The notes below the pieces were generated by a model. The model did not search any database. It was not told the DNA's origin and worked only from the letters and a program-made list of their open reading frames with translations. Shown one piece after another: positions 17,036 through 25,151 of a stretch of DNA of 34,089 bases. The position numbers and the translations under genes were made by a program. Numbering within the stretch: position 1 is the stretch's first letter; every line of letters begins with the position of its first letter. The DNA is from Frankia tisae (lineage in GTDB: Bacteria; Actinomycetota; Actinomycetes; Frankiales; Frankiaceae): assembly GCF_025403405.1 (NCBI RefSeq), contig NZ_JANEZT010000020.1:1-34089 (forward strand). The letters are read 5' to 3'.

Positions 17036-18772
17036 ATGGCAGCAGGCGGATCCGGCGGTGGGCACGACGCGGACGTGATCGTGGTCGGCAGTGGCTTCGG
17101 AGGCAGTGTCAGCGCGTTGCGCCTCGTGGAAAAGGGCTACCGGGTCCTCGTCGTCGAGGCGGGTCGCCGGTTCAGCCCGCAGGCGCTGCCGCGCAACAAC
17201 TGGCACATTCGCCGGTACCTGTGGCTGCCGCGGCTGGGCTGCCACGGCATCCAGAAGATCACCTGGCTGGGTCGGGTCATCGTGTTGTCCGGGACGGCGG
17301 TCGGCGGCGGGTCGGTCGTCTACGCGAACACCCTGTACCGGCCGCTCGACGCCTTCTACACCGACCCGCAGTGGCGCGGCATCACCGACTGGCGAGCTGA
17401 GCTGGCGCCGTTCTTCGAGCAGGCCGAACGGATGCTCGGGGTGACCCCGAACCCGACGACGACCTACGCCGACGAGGTGTTCCACGCGGTCGCGGACGAG
17501 ATGGGCGTCGGCCCGAGCTTTGCGCCGGCACAGGTCGGGGTCTTCTTCGGTCGTGACGGCCGGCAGGAGCCGGGCGTCGGAGTACCCGATCCGTACTTCG
17601 GCGGGGCCGGGCCCAGCCGCACGGGCTGTGTCGAATGCGGCGAGTGCATGACCGGTTGCCGGCGGGGGGCGAAGAACACCCTGGATCGCAACTATCTGTT
17701 CCTCGCCGAGCAGGCGGGCGCGCGGGTTCTGTCCGACACGACGGTCACCGCCGTCCGCCCGCGGCCGGGCGGTGGATACGAGGTCGACATGGCCCGGACG
17801 CCGGGTCTGCCCCGGCGCGGGCGGCGGACGCTGACCGCGGGGCAGGTCATCTTCGCCGCCGGTACTCTCGGAACCCAGCGCCTGCTGCTGTCGTCGCGCG
17901 AGCGCGGCGACCTGCCTGCCCTGTCGCCTCGGCTCGGCGAGCTCACCCGGACAAACTCCGAGTCGATCCTCGGCGCGGCGCGATTCCGCCCGGACCGTCG
18001 GGTCGCCCGCGGGGTGGCGATCACCTCGTCGTTCTACCCGAACGGGCAGACCCACGTCGAGCCCGTCCGCTACGGCCGGGGCAGCAACCTGATGGCCCTG
18101 ATCAGCGCCACGATGACGGATGGTGGTGGCCGGGCGCCGCGCTGGCTGAAGTACCTGTGGGAGCTGCTGGTCCGCCCGCACCATGCGCTGGCCATGGTGT
18201 TGCCCTGGCGCTGGTCGGAACGGACCATGATCGCCCTGGTGATGCAGTCCCGCGACAACTCGCTGACCGTGAACCTGCGCCGCGGCCCCTTCGGCCTGCG
18301 CTGGCTGACCAGCCGGCAGGGCCACGGCGAGCCGAGTCCGTCGTGGATCCCGGAGGGCAACGACGCCGTCCGCCGGATCGCGGCGCGGATAGGCGGCTAC
18401 CCGGGCGGTTCTGTCGGTGAGATCGCCAACATCCCGATGACCGCGCACATCCTCGGCGGCGCGCCGATCGGCGCGGACTCGCCCACCGGGGTGATCGATC
18501 CCTACCAGCGGGTCTTCGGGTACGAGGGCCTGCACGTGGTCGACGGCGCGGCGATCTCGGCGAACCTCGGGGCGAACCCGTCGCTGACCATCACCGCGCA
18601 GGCCGAACGGGCCATGTCGTTCTGGCCGAACAAGGGGGAGCCGGATCCCCGACCGCCGCTGGGCCGGCCCTACCGGCGGGTCGACCCCTGCCCGCCGATC
18701 CGCCCGGCGGTGCCGGGGCACGCCCCGGGGGCCTACCGCATCGGCGAACCGGCTTCGGTGTCGCGCCGTTGA
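17036..18772 (+). CDS. GMC-type FAD-dependent oxidoreductase, cholesterol-oxidase-like
   Basis: A 578-residue flavoprotein. The FAD-binding Rossmann motif GSGFGG is at residues 18-23 with VVEAGRRF at the second strand; SGTAVGGGSVVYANT is the second FAD contact; the C-terminal NPSLTITAQAERAM with VVDGAAISANLGANPSLT closes the FAD domain. It lines up in style with cholesterol oxidase/dehydrogenase-like GMC proteins of actinobacteria (PLDAFYTDPQW, GRGSNLM). A cysteine motif C198-x2-C201-x2-C204-x3-C208 (GCVECGECMTGCRRGAKNTL) is like a ferredoxin cluster ligand set and is known from this subgroup. Substrate: a sterol or similar hydrophobic alcohol is likely, not proven. No export signal is seen. 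Start chosen at ATG 17036, with AGGTGA upstream; ATG 17000 lacks a site. Confidence 0.9.
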   Translation: MAAGGSGGGHDADVIVVGSGFGGSVSALRLVEKGYRVLVVEAGRRFSPQALPRNNWHIRRYLWLPRLGCHGIQKITWLGRVIVLSGTAVGGGSVVYANTLYRPLDAFYTDPQWRGITDWRAELAPFFEQAERMLGVTPNPTTTYADEVFHAVADEMGVGPSFAPAQVGVFFGRDGRQEPGVGVPDPYFGGAGPSRTGCVECGECMTGCRRGAKNTLDRNYLFLAEQAGARVLSDTTVTAVRPRPGGGYEVDMARTPGLPRRGRRTLTAGQVIFAAGTLGTQRLLLSSRERGDLPALSPRLGELTRTNSESILGAARFRPDRRVARGVAITSSFYPNGQTHVEPVRYGRGSNLMALISATMTDGGGRAPRWLKYLWELLVRPHHALAMVLPWRWSERTMIALVMQSRDNSLTVNLRRGPFGLRWLTSRQGHGEPSPSWIPEGNDAVRRIAARIGGYPGGSVGEIANIPMTAHILGGAPIGADSPTGVIDPYQRVFGYEGLHVVDGAAISANLGANPSLTITAQAERAMSFWPNKGEPDPRPPLGRPYRRVDPCPPIRPAVPGHAPGAYRIGEPASVSRR

Positions 18773-18802
18773 CCGGTCGCCGGTTCCGCCTGCGCCGCGC
18801 CC

Positions 18803-18834
18803 CGGTCAGGGCCGCCGAGAGCGGCCGCTGACCG
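18803..18834. terminator. Bidirectional hairpin terminator after the GMC gene
   Basis: Left arm 18803-18815 (CGGTCAGGGCCGC) pairs with right arm 18821-18834 with one bulged base and a 5-base loop. It lies between convergent genes. Confidence 0.7.
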
Positions 18835-18846
18835 TCGCCGTGCTCG

Positions 18847-19620
18847 TCAGCGGGGGCGGCTGGGCTCGCCGAGCGTCGTGTCGACGCCCGGCATCTCCTC
18901 CAGGCCGGTCGTCGAGGTCGACAGGCGGTCGTCGAAGGAGTCGCGACCACTTGCCCGGTCGGCGGCCGCGGCGGAGCCGGTCGTGCTGCCGATCGGTGCC
19001 GGCTCGGCGGTGACCGTCGAGGTGTTCTGCTGCGTGAGGTAGCGGCGCACCGCGACGGTGCCCGCCGCACCCGCCCCGAGGAGGGTGAGCGTCAGCAGGC
19101 CGCGTCGGCGCCGACGGTGCACCTTGGCGAGCTTGCCTTCGGTCTTGGCCAGCCGCTTCTCCAGGATCTCCTGGGCCTTGTCGGCCTGTAGGCGCGTCTT
19201 GGTCTCGTTGGCCACGGCGCGGCGCGAGCGCTGCCGCTCCGTGCGCAGCTCGGCGGCGGCGCGGGCCCGCTCGGCGGACAGCTCCGCCTGGGACCGGGCC
19301 TTCTCGATCCGCCGGCCGGCCCGTCCGGAGACGGCGACGGCCTTCCCCGCGGCCTTCCCGGCCGCCTTGCCGGCGGCGCGCTGGGTGGAGGACCCGCCGC
19401 GGGTCGCGGACCCGGAGACGTCGGAGATCCGGTGGGCCACCGTCACCCCGGCGTCCCGGGTGACCGACGCGGCGGTGCCGGCGGTGTCCCCGGCGATGCT
19501 CGCCGCGCGGTGGGCGACGGTGCCGGCCCGGTCGGCGGCGTGCTTCGCGGTGTCGGAGAGCCCGCTGACCGGCGCGGTGTCGGTGACGTGCGAAATGCGG
19601 TCCTTCAACGTCGTGCTCAT
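18847..19620 (-). CDS. Membrane-anchored coiled-coil protein of unknown function
   Basis: A 257-residue protein. Residues 1-75 have repeated Ala/Thr/Asp-rich amphipathic character (HAADRAGTVAHRAASIAGDTAGTAAS), like LEA or YtxH-type proteins. GKAAGKAAGKA and then about residues 105-165 (EKARSQAELSAERARAAAELRTERQR...) form a charged, probably coiled-coil helix. A basic cluster HRRRRRG precedes one hydrophobic segment (LLTLTLLGAGAAGTVAVRRYL, about residues 172-192), and the remaining 65 residues are Ser/Thr-rich. The layout suggests a bitopic membrane protein. ATG 19620 has GAAGGA upstream. I do not recognise a family. It is divergent from ppiA. Confidence 0.75.
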   Translation of the reverse strand: MSTTLKDRISHVTDTAPVSGLSDTAKHAADRAGTVAHRAASIAGDTAGTAASVTRDAGVTVAHRISDVSGSATRGGSSTQRAAGKAAGKAAGKAVAVSGRAGRRIEKARSQAELSAERARAAAELRTERQRSRRAVANETKTRLQADKAQEILEKRLAKTEGKLAKVHRRRRRGLLTLTLLGAGAAGTVAVRRYLTQQNTSTVTAEPAPIGSTTGSAAAADRASGRDSFDDRLSTSTTGLEEMPGVDTTLGEPSRPR

Positions 19621-19902
19621 GGCGTCCTTCCCTGGAGCCGAGGTGTGGCGGGGGATCGCGGGCGGACAAGATCTGTGCAGTGTGCCGTACCCCGTTGGCG
19701 GCCCTCTCCAACGCGCCGAACCCCTGCAGGTGTGTCAGGCCGACCTGCGTCACATGCCTGGGCTGTACCGAGGCCTGTCTCGGGCGGGCGTGTGCGGATG
19801 CGGGCGGTGCGGAACGCGGGCTGCGCCCTGCGCATACGATCGGGTCCGGCTCGGGCGCCGTCTGACCCGACATCTACCCAGACCTGAAGAGAAGAGAGGC
19901 TC

Positions 19903-20430
19903 ATGGCCGAGGAGCTGTACGCGACGTTGCGGACGACTCAGGGGGATATCGAGATCCGTCTGTTCCCCGATCACGCTCCCAAGACCGTCCGCAACTTCGT
20001 CGGGCTGGCGACGGGGACGCAGGACTGGACGGACCCGGCGAGCGGCGACAAGAAGACCGGGATCCCGCTGTACACCGGGACGGTCTTCCATCGGGTCATC
20101 CCGAACTTCATGATCCAGGGCGGTGACCCGCTGGGCTCCGGCCGCGGTGGCCCGGGCTACCAGTTCGCCGACGAGTTCCACCCCGACCTGACGTTCAGCA
20201 AGCCCTACCTGCTCGCGATGGCGAACGCCGGGCCGGGCACGAACGGCTCGCAGTTCTTCGTCACGGTCGCCCCCACCGACTGGCTCAACCGCAAGCACAC
20301 CATCTTCGGCGAGGTGACCCGGGGCACCGACGTCGTCGACGCGATCGCCAAGGCGCCGACCGCCGCGCAGGACCGCCCGAAGTCCGACATCGTGATCCAG
20401 GAGATCGTCATCGACCGTCGGCCGGCCTGA
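19903..20430 (+). CDS. ppiA: Cyclophilin-type peptidyl-prolyl cis-trans isomerase
   Basis: A 175-residue cytoplasmic cyclophilin that speeds up cis-trans isomerisation of prolyl bonds. The active-site set is visible: VFHRVIPNFMIQGGD (catalytic Arg, Phe, Met and Gln), LAMANAGPGTNGSQFFVT, and WLNRKHTIFGEV. The length is that of a single-domain enzyme and there is no export signal. ATG 19903 follows GAGAGG. A ppiA gene next to a PH-like membrane protein gene and crgA is, as I recall, also found near the origin in mycobacteria, which supports orthology. Confidence 0.97.
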   Translation: MAEELYATLRTTQGDIEIRLFPDHAPKTVRNFVGLATGTQDWTDPASGDKKTGIPLYTGTVFHRVIPNFMIQGGDPLGSGRGGPGYQFADEFHPDLTFSKPYLLAMANAGPGTNGSQFFVTVAPTDWLNRKHTIFGEVTRGTDVVDAIAKAPTAAQDRPKSDIVIQEIVIDRRPA

Positions 20431-20553
20431 CCGGTCCGACCGGCGGGACCCGACCCCGGGGAGTACGACCTTGAGAGCTCTGGACGTGCCGTCGGCCGGC
20501 CGGTTGTGCCCGCCACGGCGTGTTCGACCCGGTCGCGCTCACGGGGTCGGGCG

Positions 20554-21534
20554 ATGACCCAGCCGCCGCCGGAGCCGGCCGGGCCCGCGGGTGATGCGGG
20601 CTCCGGGCCAGCCGCGGCGGGTTGGCGGCCCACCATCGGCCCACCGGGCGGCCATGCGGGCTGGACCCCGCCGCCCGGGGCCCATTCGCCGTCGATCCCG
20701 CACTGCTACCGCCATCCCGACCGGGAAACGTACGTTTCCTGCCAACGCTGCAGCCGGCCGATCTGCCCGGACTGCATGCGGCCGGCGTCGGTCGGGTTCC
20801 ACTGCCCGGAGGAGGGCCGCGCGGAAGGCGAGCGGATCGCCCCGCGCGAGCGCGAGCCGCGCACCACCCTCGGCGGCCGGGCGCAGCTCGCCCGGCAGGG
20901 GTTGGTCACCCAGATCCTCATCGGGCTGTGCGTCGTCTCCTACATCCTTCAGGGAGCGCCCGGGCTCACCGGCGACGACACCAGCAACCGGTTCACCGAC
21001 GACTTCGCGATGATCGGTTTCCGGATCGCGGCGGACGACCAGTACTACCGGCTGCTCACCGCCGCCTTCCTGCACGCGGGCGTGCTCCACATCCTGTTCA
21101 ACATGTACGCGCTGTACCTGCTGGGCTTCCAGCTGGAGGCGATCCTCGGCCGGGCCCGGTACCTGGGCCTGTTCGTGGCCGGCGCGGTCGGTGGGAACAC
21201 GTTGAGCTACCTGCTCGGCGGCCTTCACACGGCCTCGGTCGGCGCTTCCACCGCGATCTTCGCCTTCTTCGCGGCCTACTACGTCATCGCCCGCCGGCTG
21301 CGAGTCGATTCGCGGCAGATCCTCGTCGTGCTCGGGATCAACCTGCTGATCACCTTCTCGTTCAGCAGCATCGACAAGTGGGGCCACCTGGGTGGGCTCG
21401 CGACCGGCCTGATCATCGGCCTGATCTACGCCTACGTTCCGCCGCGCCGCGCGTGGGCGCAGGCGGGCGGCGTCGTCGGGATGATCGCGCTGCTGCTCGT
21501 CGCCGCAGTCGCCAAGTCCTCGGCCCTGGTCTAG
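20554..21534 (+). CDS. Rhomboid family intramembrane serine protease with N-terminal zinc finger
   Basis: A 326-residue membrane protein. Residues 1-48 are Pro/Gly-rich; residues 51-84 hold Cys51-x2-His54-x8-Cys63-x2-Cys66-x4-Cys71-x2-Cys74 and a closing His83-Cys84, a B-box-like zinc-binding pattern. Six or seven membrane helices follow from about residue 118. The catalytic dyad is Ser232 in GASTAIF and His278 in KWGHLGGLATG; HAGVLHILFNMYAL supplies the oxyanion His and Asn. The usual GxSG is GAST here, a known variant. Rhomboids cut membrane proteins within or next to the bilayer; the substrate is unknown. ATG 20554 has only a weak upstream site. It converges with the PH-like gene at a 17-base gap. 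Confidence 0.92.
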   Translation: MTQPPPEPAGPAGDAGSGPAAAGWRPTIGPPGGHAGWTPPPGAHSPSIPHCYRHPDRETYVSCQRCSRPICPDCMRPASVGFHCPEEGRAEGERIAPREREPRTTLGGRAQLARQGLVTQILIGLCVVSYILQGAPGLTGDDTSNRFTDDFAMIGFRIAADDQYYRLLTAAFLHAGVLHILFNMYALYLLGFQLEAILGRARYLGLFVAGAVGGNTLSYLLGGLHTASVGASTAIFAFFAAYYVIARRLRVDSRQILVVLGINLLITFSFSSIDKWGHLGGLATGLIIGLIYAYVPPRRAWAQAGGVVGMIALLLVAAVAKSSALV

Positions 21535-21551
21535 TAGCCCACCGCGGCCGG

Positions 21552-22043
21552 TCAGCCCAGCCGGAGCCGGATCTCCTCGACGCGCTCGGCGACCGGGCCG
21601 GGATCGGTGCCGAGCTGGCGGCGGGTCAGCAGGATGGGGCCGTCAATCGTCTCCACCTCCAGGGTGCGCAGGTGCACCGCGCGCCGGTTGTGGGTGAGGG
21701 TGGCGGCGCGTACCCGCAGCACCGCCGCCCACGGCAGGTGCCGGCGGCGCAGGCCGTCGACGAGGTCGAGCCCGGCGGGGGAGACCCGCAGGGTCGGCCG
21801 GGCGAGCAGGTCGCGTAGCGCGAGCGTGCCCAGGCCGGCGGCGAGCACGCCGACGAGTAGCCGACCGGCGGCGTCGAGCGAGCCGACCCGCTGCGCGAGC
21901 GGGCCGACGGCGGCCACCAGCGCCGCCGCCACGCCGGCGAGGGCGTAAAGCCCGACCCGCCACAGCGGCGGCGACCAGGCGGCGGACATCGGCGAAAAGT
22001 CGGCGAAAGGCGGTTCCCCGGACCCGGTGGGCTGCTCGGTCAC
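21552..22043 (-). CDS. Small PH-like membrane protein
   Basis: A 163-residue protein from GTG 22043. Two hydrophobic helices (about residues 25-45, LWRVGLYALAGVAAALVAAVG, and 57-75, LLVGVLAAGLGTLALRDLL) are followed by a strand-rich domain (LRVSPAGLDLVDGLRRRHLPWAAVLRVRAA...LEVETIDGPILLTRRQLG) with the layout of bacterial PH domains: a strand pair, the PW of the 'lpW..v..v' signature, and a last helix (PVAERVEEIRLRLG). A gene of this kind lies next to crgA and ppiA in other actinobacteria. Role unknown; membrane location is likely. ATG 22061 is an alternative start. Divergent from the GH15 gene. Confidence 0.8.
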   Translation of the reverse strand: MTEQPTGSGEPPFADFSPMSAAWSPPLWRVGLYALAGVAAALVAAVGPLAQRVGSLDAAGRLLVGVLAAGLGTLALRDLLARPTLRVSPAGLDLVDGLRRRHLPWAAVLRVRAATLTHNRRAVHLRTLEVETIDGPILLTRRQLGTDPGPVAERVEEIRLRLG

Positions 22044-22149
22044 CCCACCACGCAACCACATCGCGCCCCGGCCCACGGCCGCCGCGGGTCGGCGGGGCGA
22101 TGGAGATCGACGCGGAGATCGACGCCGAGTTGCCGGATGGCCAGGATGC

Positions 22150-22177
22150 TTGCACCATGCTGGATAGCGGCTACTAT
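22150..22177 (+). promoter_or_regulatory. Possible sigma-70-type promoter of the GH15 gene
   Basis: TTGCAC at 22150-22155 and TACTAT at 22172-22177 are separated by 16 bases. Matches to consensus are moderate only. The -10 part lies within the dyad at 22163-22185. Confidence 0.35.
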
Positions 22178-22208
22178 TCGCTATCTCATCAGCACTCATT
22201 GTGCTGAT
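22163..22208. promoter_or_regulatory. Two adjacent inverted repeats upstream of the GH15 gene
   Basis: GATAGCG and CGCTATC (22163-22169, 22179-22185) form a 7-bp dyad with a 9-base spacer. ATCAGCAC and GTGCTGAT (22188-22195, 22201-22208) form an 8-bp dyad with a 5-base spacer. The first overlaps the possible -10 element, as an operator would; the second would lie at the start of the transcript and could also form an RNA hairpin. Confidence 0.5.
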
Positions 22209-22268
22209 CTCGGTGAGGTGGGCGATGGCGTGAGGGATGCCGTGGCAGATCGTGATCAGGGGGTAAGG

Positions 22269-24173
22269 GTGGCACATTCGCCGGTGCGGCGCAGCGGGGG
22301 CAGCCCGTTCCCGCCGATCGCCGAGTACGGATTCCTGTCCGACTGCGAGACGACGTGCCTCGTGGCACCCAGCGGGAACGTCGAATGGATGTGTGTGCCG
22401 CGGCCGGACGCGCCCAGCGTCTTCGGTTCGGTGCTGGACCGCTCGGCGGGCGGCTTCCGGTTCGGCCCCGACCGCACACAGATCCCGGCCGGACGCCGCT
22501 ACCTGCCCGGGACGAACATTCTCGAGACGACCTGGCAGACGCCGAACGGCTGGCTCATCGTCACCGACTGCCTGGTCGTCGGCCGCTGGCACCGCACCCA
22601 CAAGCGCTCCAACACCCACCGGCGGACCCCCAGCGACTGGGACGCCGACCACGTGCTGCTGCGGCTCGCCCGCTGCGAGCACGGCACGGTCGACCTCAGC
22701 CTCGTCTGCGAACCGAACTTCGACTACGGCCGCCACGCCGAGTCCTGGGAGTACGAGGAGGACGACTACTCCGCTGGCGTGATCTCCCATTCGGGCAGCA
22801 ACATCACGCTGCGGCTGCGTACCGACCTGCGGTTGGGCTTCGACGGCCGGCGCGCCCTGGCCCGCACCACCCTGCGGGAGGGTGACACGGCGTTCGTCGC
22901 CCTGACCTGGCGCCCCGAGGAGCCGCTGCTGCCGGACACCTACCTGCAGGCCTGCGTCGCCGTGGACCGCACGACCGAGTTCTGGCGGCAGTGGCTCTCG
23001 CGCGGGATGTTCCCCGACCATCCCTGGCGGCGTCACCTGCAGCGCAGCGCGCTGGCGCTGAAAGGCCTGACCTACGCGCCGACCGGCGCCCTGCTGGCCG
23101 CGGCCACCACCTCGCTGCCGGAGACGCCACGCGGCGAGCGGAACTGGGACTACCGGTACAGCTGGCTGCGGGACTCCACCTTCGCCCTGTGGGGCCTGTA
23201 CACCCTGGGGCTGGACTACGAGGCCAACGACTTCTTCTCGTTCATCGCCGACGTCGCCGAGCACGACGAGGACATCCAGGTGATGTACCGGGTCGGCGGC
23301 GAACCGAGGATCGACGAGGAGATCCTCGGGCACCTCTCCGGCTACGAGGGCGCCTCGCCGGTCCGGGTCGGCAACGCCGCCGCGCTGCAACGCCAGCACG
23401 ACGTGTGGGGAGTCGTGCTGGACTCGGTCTACCTGCACACCAAGTCGCGCGACTACCTTTCCGAGCGGCTGTGGCCGGTGCTGGAACGCCTCGTCGAGGC
23501 GGCCGCGTCGCACTGGCAGGAGCCCGACTGTGGGATGTGGGAGGTGCGCGGGGCGCCGCAGCACTTCACCGTGTCGAAGATGATGTGCTGGGTGGCGCTG
23601 GACCGCGGCCGCCGGCTCGCGCAGATGCGTGGCGACACGTTGACGGCCGCGCGGTGGCAGGCGATCGCCGAGGAGATCCATGCGGAGGTCTGCGACTCCG
23701 GCGTCGACCATCGCGGCGTGTTCACCCAGTACTACGGGTCGAAGGCGCTGGACGCCTCGCTGCTGCTGATACCGCTGCTGGGATTCCTGCCCGCGTCGGA
23801 CGAACGCGTGAAGGCGACCGTTCTTGCGATCGCCGACGAGCTGACCGAGGACGGCCTGGTGCTGCGCTACCGCACCGAGGAGACCGACGACGGCATTGCC
23901 GGGGCGGAGGGCGCCTTCCTGATCTGCTCGTTCTGGCTGGTGTCGGCGCTGGTCGAGATCGGCGAGCTGACCCGGGCCCGCCAGCTGTGTGAGCGGCTGC
24001 TCAGCCTGGCCAGTCCGCTGGACCTCTATGCCGAGGAGATCGACCCGAACAGCGGCCGCCATCTCGGCAACTTCCCGCAGGCGTTCACCCACCTGGCGCT
24101 CATCAACGCCGTCATGTACGTGATCCGGGCAGAGGACGCCGAAGCCTACGCCCGCCCGTCCCCGTCGACCTGA
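22269..24173 (+). CDS. Glycoside hydrolase family 15 protein (trehalase/glucoamylase type)
   Basis: A 634-residue cytoplasmic enzyme of the GH15 family, which includes the mycobacterial-type trehalases and glucoamylases. The N-terminal beta domain begins IAEYGFLSDCETTCLVAPSGNVEWMCVPRPD. The catalytic alpha/alpha barrel has GERNWDYRYSWLRDSTF (substrate-binding block), GIAGAEGAFLICSFWLV with the probable general acid Glu, and EEIDPNSGRHLGNFPQAFTHLALINA with the probable base Glu, so both catalytic blocks are intact. Trehalose is the likeliest substrate by resemblance, not shown. Start: GTG 22269 has AGGGGG upstream and begins VAHSPVRRSGG; GTG 22230 is the alternative. A dyad-rich promoter region suggests it is regulated. 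Confidence 0.92.
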   Translation: MAHSPVRRSGGSPFPPIAEYGFLSDCETTCLVAPSGNVEWMCVPRPDAPSVFGSVLDRSAGGFRFGPDRTQIPAGRRYLPGTNILETTWQTPNGWLIVTDCLVVGRWHRTHKRSNTHRRTPSDWDADHVLLRLARCEHGTVDLSLVCEPNFDYGRHAESWEYEEDDYSAGVISHSGSNITLRLRTDLRLGFDGRRALARTTLREGDTAFVALTWRPEEPLLPDTYLQACVAVDRTTEFWRQWLSRGMFPDHPWRRHLQRSALALKGLTYAPTGALLAAATTSLPETPRGERNWDYRYSWLRDSTFALWGLYTLGLDYEANDFFSFIADVAEHDEDIQVMYRVGGEPRIDEEILGHLSGYEGASPVRVGNAAALQRQHDVWGVVLDSVYLHTKSRDYLSERLWPVLERLVEAAASHWQEPDCGMWEVRGAPQHFTVSKMMCWVALDRGRRLAQMRGDTLTAARWQAIAEEIHAEVCDSGVDHRGVFTQYYGSKALDASLLLIPLLGFLPASDERVKATVLAIADELTEDGLVLRYRTEETDDGIAGAEGAFLICSFWLVSALVEIGELTRARQLCERLLSLASPLDLYAEEIDPNSGRHLGNFPQAFTHLALINAVMYVIRAEDAEAYARPSPST

Positions 24174-24243
24174 CTGTGCGGCCGCCGACCTGTCTCGGCC
24201 GTATTCGGGGCATCGATGGTGGTTGTGGCACTAACGTGGGGGC

Positions 24244-24603
24244 GTGGCAAGCCTGGAGGTCAGGGACAAGCGGGTCGAGGTCGTTATGAGCGGGTTGGAG
24301 CGGCTTGGCGCGCTACGCGGCGATGTCTCGGTGTCCCTCGACGAGGTTCTCGATGTCCGCCCAGCACCGGAACCGTTCACCGAGCTCTGTGGATGGCGGC
24401 TGCCGGGGACCGGCATCCCCCGTGTGATCGTGCTCGGCACCTGGCGTTCCCGGGACGGCAAGGACTTCGCCGCCGTCTACCGGGGCCGGCCGGCGGTTGT
24501 CGTCGAGGTCCGGCCGGGCGGGGAGTTTCGCCGGCTGATCGTCGCCACCGCCGACGCCGAGAGCACCGTTTCCCGGCTGCGCGCCGCGGTCCTCGCCCGC
24601 TGA
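24244..24603 (+). CDS. Small conserved-looking protein of unknown function
   Basis: A 119-residue protein starting with GTG 24244, with GGGGG just before it. It is strand-rich: SLEVRDKRVEVVMSGLERLGALRGDVSVSLDEVLDVRP, then RVIVLGTWRSRDGKDFAAVYRGRPAVVVEV and FRRLIVATADAESTVSRLRAAV. The phrase GKDFAAVYRGRPAVVVEV with a closing DAESTVSRLRAA helix is like the small bacterial PH-like or YdjM-like proteins that I cannot name with certainty. No membrane segment or signal. It follows the GH15 gene by 70 bases and may be co-transcribed; it converges with ridA at a 13-base gap. Confidence 0.75.
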   Translation: MASLEVRDKRVEVVMSGLERLGALRGDVSVSLDEVLDVRPAPEPFTELCGWRLPGTGIPRVIVLGTWRSRDGKDFAAVYRGRPAVVVEVRPGGEFRRLIVATADAESTVSRLRAAVLAR

Positions 24604-24616
24604 CCCAACCGCCGCG

Positions 24617-25009
24617 CTACCGAATCCCGATTACGGCCTCGGCTTCGACCTCGACGACCCAACGCTCGTCGAGCAGACCGCCGACGATGATCATGGTGGC
24701 GGCCGGGCGGATCTCCGCAAACAGCTCCCGGTGGACCGCGCCCACCGCTGCGGCGTGCTGGGCGCCGGTGAGGAACATGCGGGTGCGAGTGACGTCATGC
24801 AGGCCCGCCCCGGCCTGCACCAGCGCGGCGCCGATGAGCTCGAAGCAGCGCCGGGCCTGCGCCTGAGCGGCCGTGGCCACCGTCCCGTCCGGCCAGATCG
24901 GGCCCGTACCGCTGACGAACACCCGGTCACCGGCCCGAACGGCCCGGGAGAACCCGATGGTCGTCTCGAACGGGGACGTCCCGGCAATGAGCTGACGATC
25001 GGTATGCAT
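24617..25009 (-). CDS. RidA family (YjgF/YER057c) protein
   Basis: A 130-residue cytoplasmic protein. It shows the family core: FSRAVRAGDRVFVSGTGPIWPDG, AQARRCFELIGAALVQAGAGLHDVTRTRMFLT, and IRPAATMIIVGGLLDERWVVEVEAEAVIG. RidA proteins hydrolyse reactive enamine/imine intermediates released by PLP enzymes; the key Arg in TRTRMFLT and the terminal Glu in VEVEAEA are present, so activity is plausible. ATG 25009 begins the conserved protein but has no good ribosome binding site. DnaA-box-like sites lie 35-67 bases upstream. Confidence 0.92.
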   Translation of the reverse strand: MHTDRQLIAGTSPFETTIGFSRAVRAGDRVFVSGTGPIWPDGTVATAAQAQARRCFELIGAALVQAGAGLHDVTRTRMFLTGAQHAAAVGAVHRELFAEIRPAATMIIVGGLLDERWVVEVEAEAVIGIR

Positions 25010-25043
25010 GCGGTCGCTTTTCGTCAGTAGCGCGCGGGGGCCG

Positions 25044-25076
25044 ATATCCACACTTGTGGACAACGGTTGTGGATAA
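25044..25076. promoter_or_regulatory. Cluster of three DnaA-box-like sites
   Basis: Minus-strand reading of 25068-25076 gives a perfect DnaA box (TTATCCACA). 25055-25063 is TGTGGACAA in the same orientation, one change from consensus. 25044-25052 is ATATCCACA in the opposite orientation, one change from consensus. All three lie within 33 bases between ridA and crgA. Confidence 0.6.
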
Positions 25077-25151
25077 ATGACACCGCTGGAAGTCCGGCCG
25101 GATGTGCCCGGGGTACCGGCCGGAACGACCGACGGAACGACTGGTACCCGG

